The notes beneath the pieces were generated by a model that saw only the letters and a list, made by a program, of their open reading frames with translations, ran no database searches and had not been told where the DNA came from. From contig JAISDL010000142.1 in assembly GCA_031264825.1 (NCBI GenBank), forward strand, positions 1 to 7,394: a DNA stretch of 7,394 nt, given 5' to 3'. The stretch is from Accumulibacter sp. Its GTDB lineage: Bacteria; Pseudomonadota; Gammaproteobacteria; Burkholderiales; Rhodocyclaceae. Positions 1 through 5,809 of the stretch are shown in pieces. A program made the translations under genes and the position numbers. The stretch's first letter is position 1. Every line of letters begins with the position of its first letter.

Positions 1-1667
1 TCCCAGCCGGGCACGGCTTCGATCATCTCGACGATCTTGCCGTGATGTCCCCACGTGTGCCGGCGATGAAGCCGCGTCCCGAGGTCGCCCAAGTCGCCGG
101 TCAGCGTTTCCGGCCCGTCGTCGAAGACCGCGCGCCGCTCCTTGAATTCGTCGGGCGCGATGCATTGACGCGCGGCGTCCAGCGTCAGCCGCGTTTCGGG
201 GTCGGTGTCGCCGAGGAGAATCGCGCGCTCGAGGGCGGGAATCGCCTCGGCGGGCCGGTCGAGGTAATACAGCGAACACCCGACGCGCCAGTTCCACAAG
301 GCGTCGCCTACGCCTTCCTCGCCCCAACCCAGGAGGAGTTCGAGCGCCTCGCCGTGGTCGCCGTTGTTGATGAGCGCGCGGGAAGCCTGCTTCACCATCG
401 CAAGCGTACGCGCTTTCTTCGGCAGTTGTTCGACGAGAGCGGCGGCTTCCAGTGGCGCGGAGCCTGAGAATCCGTCGAGCGTCTCGAGGATCGCGCACAA
501 GCGTTCGGGATGTCCGGCGATCGCCGCTTCGAAGGGCGCCGGGTCGAGCAGGCGCGCCACCGCGTCCGGCTCGAAGGGCGCGATGAAGAAAATCGCCTCG
601 TCGCCCAAGACCTGGACGAGCTTTTTCTGAAACGCGTCGGGGTCGAAAAGCAAAAGATCGACGTACGCGCGATCCTCTCCCATCGCCGCGCCAAGGAAGA
701 CGCCGAGCGCGTCCTTGCCCGCGCCGAGCGCTTCTTCCTCGATTTTGTCCCAGACGGCGTTGCGCGCGCCGAGCGGGTCGTTCGTGCGCCTGCCGTCTTC
801 GTCGAACGGGTGATTTTGGTCGAGGTACCAGTAGAGTTGCACCGGCTCGGCGCCGAAGGCGCGGAAGTCCTCCCAGATCGGCGTCTCTCCTTCTTCCGCT
901 TCGCCGCCCATGAAGCGGTCGTAGTGCTGGGCACAGATCATGCAATTCGTCGACCCGACGAAGATGTCGTCGCGCAGCCTTGGGCATCCGGCGCCATCGC
1001 TCAGTTTGCCGGGTTCGCGCTTGTAAACGCTCCAACGCTGCGCGGGGTCGGGCAGTTTGTCGTCCTTGCAAAAAGCCTCGGTGAGCCGGCGTTTCAGTTC
1101 GGTCATCGGGAAGCCGTCCGCTTCCGGCGCTTCGGTGAGTTCCACATCGCCTACGACCGTGTTCGTCAGCCGCTCGCCGACGGCGCTGTAGAGCATCAGG
1201 AAAAAAACGTTATAGATCGCATTCTCTTCCTGCCCCGTGAGTTTTTCGTTGTAAAAACCAAGATCGGCCTCGCCGTCCTCCTCGTCGATCGTCATCGAGA
1301 CGCGGAAGCTCTCGAGATCGGCGTCGATTCCATCCATGCGCAAACCGAAGTTGTGCTCGCCCGAACCCGGCATGCCCGAATTGACGCGCCATTTGGCGCC
1401 CAGTTTGGCCGGCATGCGCGCGAGGATGTGGTCGTACAGAAAGAAACGCCACGCGGCACCCTCGACGGCGAAATTGAACTCGAAGTCGCCGCCCATGTTG
1501 TAGAAAACCTCGTCGGCGATGAGGTCCAGCCCCTCACCGACGAAGGCATTGAGCTTTTCGCCGCCGTATTGGTCGATATTCTCGATGGCGTCGGCAAGCC
1601 GCGCCTCGTTATCGGAAAACCACTTCCAGAATTCGTCCGCCCGCCGGGTGAGATATCGCACTGTCAT
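1..1667 (-). CDS. Uncharacterised protein with C-terminal TPR-like repeats (3' end missing)
   Basis: I read this frame directly from the minus strand. It is open from an ATG at 1667-1665 to the left edge, giving 555 codons and no stop, so the C-terminus is missing. The protein starts MTVRYLTRRADEFWKWF and is acidic and soluble-looking, with no signal peptide or membrane segment. Residues about 1-220 form an aromatic-rich region (GGDFEFNF at 59-66). Next come C228 and a CMIC pair (C242, C245), which could bind metal. A second block lies near 326-345 (GAAMGEDRAYVDLLLFD). Residues about 420-495 look like tetratricopeptide repeats, with W458 beginning a WNWRVGCSLYYLDRPAEAI stretch. The architecture recalls hypothetical TPR proteins of bacteria, but I cannot name a family or function. 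TPRs usually mediate protein binding. The start has only a weak AGG two bases upstream. The antisense frame at 510-1715 is open but reads as low-quality protein. Confidence 0.85.
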   Translation of the reverse strand, partial: MTVRYLTRRADEFWKWFSDNEARLADAIENIDQYGGEKLNAFVGEGLDLIADEVFYNMGGDFEFNFAVEGAAWRFFLYDHILARMPAKLGAKWRVNSGMPGSGEHNFGLRMDGIDADLESFRVSMTIDEEDGEADLGFYNEKLTGQEENAIYNVFFLMLYSAVGERLTNTVVGDVELTEAPEADGFPMTELKRRLTEAFCKDDKLPDPAQRWSVYKREPGKLSDGAGCPRLRDDIFVGSTNCMICAQHYDRFMGGEAEEGETPIWEDFRAFGAEPVQLYWYLDQNHPFDEDGRRTNDPLGARNAVWDKIEEEALGAGKDALGVFLGAAMGEDRAYVDLLLFDPDAFQKKLVQVLGDEAIFFIAPFEPDAVARLLDPAPFEAAIAGHPERLCAILETLDGFSGSAPLEAAALVEQLPKKARTLAMVKQASRALINNGDHGEALELLLGWGEEGVGDALWNWRVGCSLYYLDRPAEAIPALERAILLGDTDPETRLTLDAARQCIAPDEFKERRAVFDDGPETLTGDLGDLGTRLHRRHTWGHHGKIVEMIEAVPGW

Positions 1668-1682
1668 GGCCTGAGTATTCGT

Positions 1683-1706
1683 CAAAAAGTAAAACCCTAC
1701 TTTTTG
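1683..1706. repeat. Perfect 9-bp inverted repeat (CAAAAAGTA / TACTTTTTG)
   Basis: CAAAAAGTA at 1683-1691 is repeated inverted as TACTTTTTG at 1698-1706, with a 6-nt loop. It lies 15 nt upstream of the minus-strand start codon at 1667, so it falls in the 5' leader if the gene is transcribed from further upstream. The stem is AT-rich inside GC-rich surroundings. It could be a protein-binding operator, a leader hairpin, or the end of a small mobile repeat. The T-run belongs to the stem, so it is not a standard intrinsic terminator. Confidence 0.7.
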
Positions 1707-1719
1707 CCGGGTTGATTTG

Positions 1720-1752
1720 GGTTTGAAGGTGAGCAAAGCCCACCTTCAAACC
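1720..1752. repeat. Perfect 12-bp inverted repeat between two minus-strand genes
   Basis: GGTTTGAAGGTG at 1720-1731 is matched exactly in reverse by CACCTTCAAACC at 1741-1752, around a 9-nt centre. The centre can add a further GC/GC pairing (1733-1734 with 1738-1739) after one mismatch, leaving an AAA loop. It sits between the small minus-strand gene (ending at 1804) and the large one (starting at 1667). The hairpin is strong, but neither strand has a T-tract after it, so a Rho-independent terminator is doubtful. A transcript-stabilising hairpin, a REP-like repeat or a transposon footprint are alternatives. Confidence 0.75.
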
Positions 1753-1803
1753 ATGTAAAAACAACGCCAAACCAGTCCGGCCCTTTCGATTCAGAAAATG
1801 AAA

Positions 1804-2115
1804 TCAGACGTTTCCCGTCGGCTCGGTCGGGCGTTTGCGCCGGTGCTGGCGCTTGAGCAGGCGCCCCCCTTCCTTTCGCTGCTTGCCTTCGGGCGCCGAG
1901 CGGGTTTCCGACGCGAATTTCGCGCCCGGAAAAGCGCGCGCGCCCGGAGCGCTCTTCCATTCGGCTTGCGGCTTTTCTCGATTGCCCGGGGCCGTGCGGA
2001 TTTCGAGTTCGTTCAACTCGTCCCATTCTTCGTCGCTACGGTCCCGTTCGGGGATCGACAAAAGCTCGCGCATGCGGCGGCGCAAGTCACTGGTTTGCAG
2101 GTCGTTCTCGTTCAT
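1804..2115 (-). CDS. Small charged hypothetical protein (103 aa)
   Basis: This frame runs from ATG at 2115-2113 to TGA at 1806-1804. The N-terminal half (residues 1-47) is predicted helical and charged, with the stretch SIPERDRSDEEWDELNELEI at 20-39 including W31. The C-terminal half is strongly basic and low in complexity (KRQHRRKRP near the end), as in small nucleic-acid-binding or ribosome-associated tails. The codons are GC3-rich, like the neighbouring real genes, and the N-terminal segment looks like constrained protein, unlike the overlapping plus-strand frames. There is no signal peptide or membrane segment. The ribosome-binding site is weak (GATGAAG 5 nt before the ATG). It resembles small uncharacterised proteobacterial proteins, but no function can be assigned. 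It is co-oriented with the large minus-strand gene 136 nt downstream, with two hairpins in the gap, so cotranscription is uncertain. Confidence 0.6.
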   Translation of the reverse strand: MNENDLQTSDLRRRMRELLSIPERDRSDEEWDELNELEIRTAPGNREKPQAEWKSAPGARAFPGAKFASETRSAPEGKQRKEGGRLLKRQHRRKRPTEPTGNV

Positions 2116-2213
2116 GTGGCTTCATCAATGTTTCATTCTTCGCGCAAAAAGCGGCGAAACGGCGCGAAAGCAGCGGCGAAAAACGCGACCCCCTCCACGA
2201 CCCCGTACACGGA

Positions 2214-2237
2214 TCCCCCTCCGGGGGGAATATTCCC
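2214..2237. repeat. Overlapping C/G-run hairpin and 12-bp palindrome
   Basis: TCCCCC at 2214-2219 pairs with GGGGGA at 2224-2229 around a TCCG tetraloop. The same G-run then begins a perfect palindrome, GGGAATATTCCC, at 2226-2237. The two structures share bases and would exclude each other as single-strand folds. The palindrome could be a dimeric-repressor site. No gene reads across it. Confidence 0.6.
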
Positions 2238-2370
2238 AACAGGATTCGATTTTACGACGAATCGCTCTGGAACGTGTTTCCACGCGCGCGCAAAACCGGC
2301 GGCGCACTCGATGGGTCAAGGCGCATGATAAACCCAGAAAGGCCTTTCATTGCGGATTTTTTTGGTTCAG

Positions 2371-2393
2371 GCGCTTGCCGATTGGGTAAGCGC
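2371..2393. repeat. 9-bp hairpin in the prfB upstream region
   Basis: GCGCTTGCC at 2371-2379 pairs with GGTAAGCGC at 2385-2393, including one G-U pair, around a 5-nt GATTG loop. A run of seven Ts lies just before it on the plus strand (2357-2363). The T-run is on the wrong side for a terminator on either strand: read on the minus strand the stem is followed by As. I therefore list it as an unassigned stem-loop. Confidence 0.55.
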
Positions 2394-2430
2394 GCGACGC
2401 CAAGCGAGATAAAACACGGAGAAACCTGAA

Positions 2431-2460
2431 GATTCGCACGGATTCGCGCGGATTCGTACA
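2431..2460. repeat. Three tandem 10-bp GATTCG repeats
   Basis: GATTCGCACG, GATTCGCGCG and GATTCGTACA follow one another with an exact 10-bp period. The first six bases are identical in all three units. The array ends 32 bp before the prfB -10 box. A period near one helical turn would put the motifs on one DNA face, as in some activator sites. The flanking sequence (ACACGGAGAAACC just before) also resembles degenerate intergenic repeats seen in many environmental bacteria, so a non-regulatory origin is equally possible. Confidence 0.7.
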
Positions 2461-2492
2461 GGAAAGCGGCGTGGAAAAAGCGCGGCTTCCGA

Positions 2493-2498
2493 TATAAT
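2493..2498 (+). promoter_or_regulatory. Consensus -10 box of the prfB(-lysS) promoter
   Basis: TATAAT at 2493-2498 is a perfect sigma-70 -10 hexamer, 31 nt before the prfB ATG. Transcription would start near 2505, giving a leader of about 25 nt. No good -35 element is visible. The best match, TGGAAA at 2472-2477 (4 of 6), leaves a short 15-bp spacer, so the promoter may depend on the strong -10 or on an activator. Confidence 0.65.
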
Positions 2499-2529
2499 GC
2501 GGGGTCTTTTTCCTTTTTCTGAAGAACGC

Positions 2530-3634
2530 ATGGAAGCCGAACAAATCAACCAGACCGCCAATCGCCTCGTGGATATCGGGGAACGCGCCGCAGAACTTCG
2601 GAGGTATCTTTGAATACGATCGGAAATCCGATCAACTGAGCGCGGTACAGCGCGAACTCGAAGACCCGAAAATCTGGGACAACGCCGAGCGCGCGCAGGC
2701 GCTCTCGAAGGAAAAAAGCGCGCTCGAGGACGTGGTTCTGACGCTCGACCGCATCGAAAGCGGTTTGAAAGATGCGGGCGAACTCTTCGACATGGCGCGC
2801 GAGGAGGAAGACGACGCGCTTTTATCCTCGCTCGCGTCCGACGTCGACGCGGTCGAAAAGTCGGTCGCCTTGCTCGAATTCCGCCGCATGTTCAACAACC
2901 CCGCGGACCCGCTCAACTGCTTCATCGACATCCAGGCCGGCGCGGGCGGGACCGAAGCGCAGGATTGGGCGTCGATGCTCCTGCGCATGTACGTCAAATA
3001 CGGCGAGCGCAAGGGCTACGCCGTCGAGGTTCTCGAAGAATCCGAAGGCGACGTCGCGGGGATCAAGACCGCGACGATCAAACTCACGGGGGAATACTGC
3101 TTCGGCATGCTGCGCTCCGAAACGGGAATCCACCGACTCGTCAGGAAGTCTCCTTTCGATTCGAACGCGCGCCGCCATACGAGTTTCGCGTCGGTCTTCG
3201 TCTACCCCGAAATCGACGATTCCTTCGAAATCGAGATCAACCCCGCCGACCTGCGCGTCGACACCTACCGCGCGTCGGGCGCCGGCGGACAGCACATCAA
3301 CAAGACCGATTCGGCGGTTCGGATCACGCACCAGCCGAGCGGAATCGTCGTCCAATGCCAGAACGACCGCTCGCAGCACCGCAACCGCGCCGAAGCGATG
3401 GCGATGCTCAAATCGAGGCTTTACGACGTCGAACTGAGAAAACGTCAAGCCGAACAGCAAAAACTCGAAGACTCGAAAACCGACATCGGATGGGGGCACC
3501 AGATTCGTTCTTACGTACTCGACCAAGCGCGCATCAAAGACCTGCGGACGAACGTCGAAACCGGAAGCACGCAGAGCGTTCTCGACGGCGACCTCGATCT
3601 TTTCATTAAAGCCAGCCTGAAGCAGGGCGTATAA
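2530..3634 (+). CDS. prfB: Peptide chain release factor 2 (RF2), with programmed +1 frameshift
   Basis: RF2 recognises UGA and UAA in the ribosomal A site and triggers hydrolysis of peptidyl-tRNA. The zero frame starts at ATG 2530 and reads 27 codons (MEAEQINQTANRLVDIGERA...) to a UGA at 2611-2613. Skipping one base (2611) continues from GAA 2612 to TAA 3632-3634, giving join(2530..2610,2612..3634) and 367 aa, against about 365 in E. coli. The anticodon-mimicking tripeptide SPF is at residues 207-209 and the catalytic GGQ at 252-254, in the context YRASGAGGQH. The residue equivalent to E. coli K-12 Thr246 is Ala, as in most bacteria. Further RF2 signatures are FRRMF, GGTEAQDWASML, CQNDRSQH and DIGWGHQIRSYV. 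The ribosome-binding site is weak (GAAGAA). lysS follows 35 nt later. Expression is expected to be autoregulated through the frameshift: scarce RF2 slows termination at UGA and favours slippage. Confidence 0.97.
2600..2613 (+). promoter_or_regulatory. prfB +1 programmed frameshift signal
   Basis: An internal Shine-Dalgarno-like GGAGG (2600-2604) is followed by a 3-nt TAT spacer, the slippery codon CTT (2608-2610) and the in-frame stop TGA (2611-2613). This is the order and spacing of the E. coli prfB site (AGGGGG-TAT-CTT-TGA). The CTT-bound tRNA-Leu can re-pair on TTT one base downstream, after which GAA (Glu) is read. The base after the stop is A here, not the C found in E. coli. Confidence 0.95.
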
Positions 3635-3669
3635 GCCGCCCCTCTCCCACTTTCAACGCGCAAACGCAC

Positions 3670-5175
3670 ATGCCAGAAAACGCGATCAACATTCCCGAAC
3701 ACGACGAAAATCACATCATCGCCGAACGCCGCGCGAAACTCGCCGAGTGGCGCGCGACCGGCCAAGCCTACCCGAACGACTTTGTACGCGAGGTCGGCGC
3801 GGGTGAAATCTTCGAGCGTCACGGCCAAAAGAGCGGAGACGAACTCGCCGGCGCCCCGGTAAAACTGCGAATCGCCGGTCGCGTCATGCTGAAAAGGGTG
3901 ATGGGAAAAGCCTCGTTCGCCACGCTCTCCGACTTCTCGGGGCGCATCCAGCTTTACGTCGCGCGCGACAAGGTCGGCGACGAGGCTTACGCCGCGTTCA
4001 AGCGCCTCGACATCGGCGACATCGTCGGCGCGGCGGGCGTTCTCTTTCGCACGAAAACCGGCGAACTGACCGTCGAATGCGCCGAAATCCGGCTTCTGTC
4101 GAAGTCCCTGCGCCCGTTGCCGGAGAAATTCCACGGCCTGACCGACCAGGAACAAAAGTACCGGATGCGCTACCTCGACCTGATCATGAACGCGCCGTCG
4201 CGCGCTGCGTTCATCGCGCGCAGCCGCATCGTGCAGTCGATCCGCGAATTCATGACCGGGCGGGGGTTTCTCGAAGTCGAAACGCCGATGATGCACCCGA
4301 TCCCCGGCGGCGCGACGGCGCGCCCCTTCATCACGCGCCACAACGCGCTCGACATGCCGCTCTACCTGCGCGTCGCGCCCGAACTTTATCTGAAAAGGCT
4401 CGTCGTCGGCGGTTTTGAAAAGGTCTTCGAGATGAACCGCAACTTCCGTAACGAGGGGATGAGTCCGCGCCACAACCCGGAATTCACGATGATGGAATTC
4501 TACGAGGCCTACTCCGAGTACCGAAAATTGATGGACTTCACCGAGGAACTCCTGCGCCACGCCGCGCGCGCGGCGCTCCAGACGGAATCCTTCGAGTACC
4601 AGGGGCGCCCGATCGATTTTTCAAGGCCTTTCGAACGTTTGACGCTCACGCAGGCGATCGTGAAGCACCGTCCGCACTGCACCGAAGAGCGGCTCGCCGA
4701 CCCCGACTGGCTCCGCGCCGAACTTTCCGCGATGAAGGTCGAGACCAAACCCGGGATGGGGACGGGCGCGCTGCAACTCCTGATCTTCGAGGAGACGGTC
4801 GAAGCACAGCTTTGGGACCCGACCTTCGTCGTCGGCTATCCCGCCGAAGTCAGCCCGCTCGCGCGGCGCAGCGACGCGGATCCGCTTCTCACCGACCGTT
4901 TCGAGCTGTTCATCGCCGGAAGGGAAATCGCCAACGGCTTTTCCGAACTCAACGACCCCGAAGACCAAGCGACACGCTTCCTCGCGCAGGCCAGGGCCAA
5001 GGACGCCGGAGACGAAGAGGCGATGTACTACGACGCGGACTACATCCGCGCGCTCGAATACGGCCTGCCGCCGACGGGCGGCTGCGGCGTCGGAATCGAC
5101 CGCTTCGTCATGCTCCTGACCGACGCGGCGAACATCCGCGACGTCATCCTCTTCCCGCAAATGCGGCCGGAATAG
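3670..5175 (+). CDS. lysS: Lysyl-tRNA synthetase, class II
   Basis: This cytoplasmic homodimeric enzyme activates lysine with ATP and loads it onto tRNA-Lys. The 501-aa protein is full length for bacterial LysS (about 505 in E. coli). An N-terminal helix (ENHIIAERRAKL) precedes an OB-fold anticodon-binding domain, with AGRVMLKRVMGKASFATL around residues 71-90. Class II motif 1 is near 199-215 (GFLEVETPMMHPIPGG). Motif 2 has R257 and E262 in RNFRNEG, followed by RHNPEFTMMEFYEAY. Motif 3 ends with R478 in GCGVGIDRF. The start codon is supported by the conserved N-terminus, but no Shine-Dalgarno sequence is visible in the C/A-rich 35-nt gap after prfB. Translation may therefore be coupled or rely on an unstructured leader. 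The prfB-lysS arrangement is a long-conserved proteobacterial operon. No T-box or other leader is visible, so expression probably follows the prfB promoter. Confidence 0.97.
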   Translation: MPENAINIPEHDENHIIAERRAKLAEWRATGQAYPNDFVREVGAGEIFERHGQKSGDELAGAPVKLRIAGRVMLKRVMGKASFATLSDFSGRIQLYVARDKVGDEAYAAFKRLDIGDIVGAAGVLFRTKTGELTVECAEIRLLSKSLRPLPEKFHGLTDQEQKYRMRYLDLIMNAPSRAAFIARSRIVQSIREFMTGRGFLEVETPMMHPIPGGATARPFITRHNALDMPLYLRVAPELYLKRLVVGGFEKVFEMNRNFRNEGMSPRHNPEFTMMEFYEAYSEYRKLMDFTEELLRHAARAALQTESFEYQGRPIDFSRPFERLTLTQAIVKHRPHCTEERLADPDWLRAELSAMKVETKPGMGTGALQLLIFEETVEAQLWDPTFVVGYPAEVSPLARRSDADPLLTDRFELFIAGREIANGFSELNDPEDQATRFLAQARAKDAGDEEAMYYDADYIRALEYGLPPTGGCGVGIDRFVMLLTDAANIRDVILFPQMRPE

Positions 5176-5288
5176 AAGAACCCGAAAACCGGCGGCGAAA
5201 AGCAGGGAGCGAACGGAGAGACCGATTCTGGCGTCGGCGCTTCTCTCCGGGACAGTACTCCCAAACACGTTCAAAGCGGTTTCTAGGT

Positions 5289-5294
5289 TAAAAT
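5289..5294 (+). promoter_or_regulatory. Possible -10 box before the lipoprotein gene
   Basis: TAAAAT at 5289-5294 matches the -10 consensus in 5 of 6 positions and lies 33 nt before the GTG start. No -35 element stands at normal spacing; TTCAAA at 5270-5275 is only 13 bp away. The 152-nt gap after lysS suggests a separate promoter, but this site is only a candidate. I saw no clear intrinsic terminator after lysS. Confidence 0.35.
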
Positions 5295-5327
5295 AAGGTT
5301 TTTGGAACCGGTTTTTCAGGGAGCATC

Positions 5328-5759
5328 GTGCCAGGCAAGACAAAGCGAATAGCCCTTCTGACCGCGATAGCGCTTTCTTTTGGCTTCGCGGGCTGCGACG
5401 ACCTCCTGCGGAAAGTCGGCATGCAGACCACGTCCGCGCAGGCCGAAGCCGACAGCATCGCCGTCGGCGGCGCCTGCCGACAGTCCGGGCGCGCGATCGA
5501 GGATTGTTATTCGATCTATTCCTGGCTCGTCAAGGCCAAGATTTACGAGGGTTGGCGCGACATGGACACGTATATGCGCGAGAACAACCTCGAAACCGTC
5601 CCGACGCAACTCCCGCCGATTTCCCCGCCGCCCCCACCGCCTCCTCCTCCGCCGCCTCCGCCGCCCAAACCACGCAAGAAACCGAGGGCGAAGCAAGCGC
5701 AACCGGCCGCCGCCGACTCGCCGAGGGCCTCCGAGTCCGCCGCTGCCGCGCCGCGGTGA
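5328..5759 (+). CDS. Small lipoprotein with polyproline tract (143 aa, function unknown)
   Basis: The GTG start at 5328 has a good AGGGAG ribosome-binding site at 5318-5323. The N-terminus has a basic n-region (KTKR), a hydrophobic core and a lipobox-like FAGC, so lipidation at C23 is likely. Phe at -3 is less common than Leu. The +2 and +3 residues are Asp; in E. coli, Asp at +2 retains lipoproteins in the inner membrane. The mature protein has a compact conserved-looking segment with C50 and C60 (CRQSGRAIEDCYSIY) followed by WRDMDTYMREN, then 14 consecutive prolines (residues 100-113), a basic PRKKPRAK stretch and an Ala-rich tail. The Cys pair could form a disulfide in the periplasm. The segment resembles hypothetical betaproteobacterial proteins, but I know no function. 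The proline run probably needs EF-P for efficient translation and could span the periplasm or contact peptidoglycan. The helicase gene starts 50 nt downstream. Confidence 0.85.
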   Translation: MPGKTKRIALLTAIALSFGFAGCDDLLRKVGMQTTSAQAEADSIAVGGACRQSGRAIEDCYSIYSWLVKAKIYEGWRDMDTYMRENNLETVPTQLPPISPPPPPPPPPPPPPPKPRKKPRAKQAQPAAADSPRASESAAAAPR

Positions 5760-5809
5760 TTCTTTCTCCCGGATGCCATTGATTCGATTTTCATTTACAG
5801 GGAACGCCG

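Larger units (their letters stand above)
2116..2492. other. Divergent intergenic region without genes
   Basis: About 375 bases separate the small minus-strand gene from the prfB promoter. Open frames here are short and unconvincing, and I found no tRNA or recognisable riboswitch. The region holds a GGGAATATTCCC palindrome next to a C-run/G-run hairpin (2214-2237), a GATTCG...CGAATC inverted repeat (2243-2263), the palindrome GAAAGGCCTTTC (2337-2348), a 9-bp hairpin (2371-2393) and a 10-bp tandem repeat (2431-2460). GCGGCGAAA also occurs twice (2151 and 2173). The density of small symmetric elements suggests regulatory and/or repeat-derived DNA. Confidence 0.7.

Noticed and set aside
510..1715. 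A 401-codon open frame on the plus strand
   Set aside because: It lies antisense to the better-supported minus-strand gene. Its translation is rich in Val/Arg/Ala without domain signatures, as expected of a GC-rich shadow frame.
1798..2389. Plus-strand open frames of 176 and 184 codons
   Set aside because: They overlap the more protein-like minus-strand small gene and read as Arg/Ser/Phe-rich low-quality sequence with no ribosome-binding site.
2357..2393. T-run plus stem-loop as an intrinsic terminator
   Set aside because: The T-run precedes the stem on the plus strand and becomes an A-run after it on the minus strand, so it fits neither direction.
2347..2561. Minus-strand frames of about 65 codons overlapping the prfB promoter and start
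   Set aside because: They overlap the consensus -10 box and prfB codons, and the composition is not protein-like.
2611..2613. In-frame stop suggesting prfB is a pseudogene
   Set aside because: The stop sits exactly in the conserved +1 recoding signal, and the rest of RF2 is intact including SPF and GGQ.
3511..4560. A 349-codon minus-strand frame across prfB and lysS
   Set aside because: It is antisense to the conserved lysS sequence with all class II motifs; it is a shadow frame.
5297..5317. GGTT/AACC mini-hairpin followed by Ts before the lipoprotein gene as an attenuator
   Set aside because: The stem is only 4 bp, too weak to support a terminator call.
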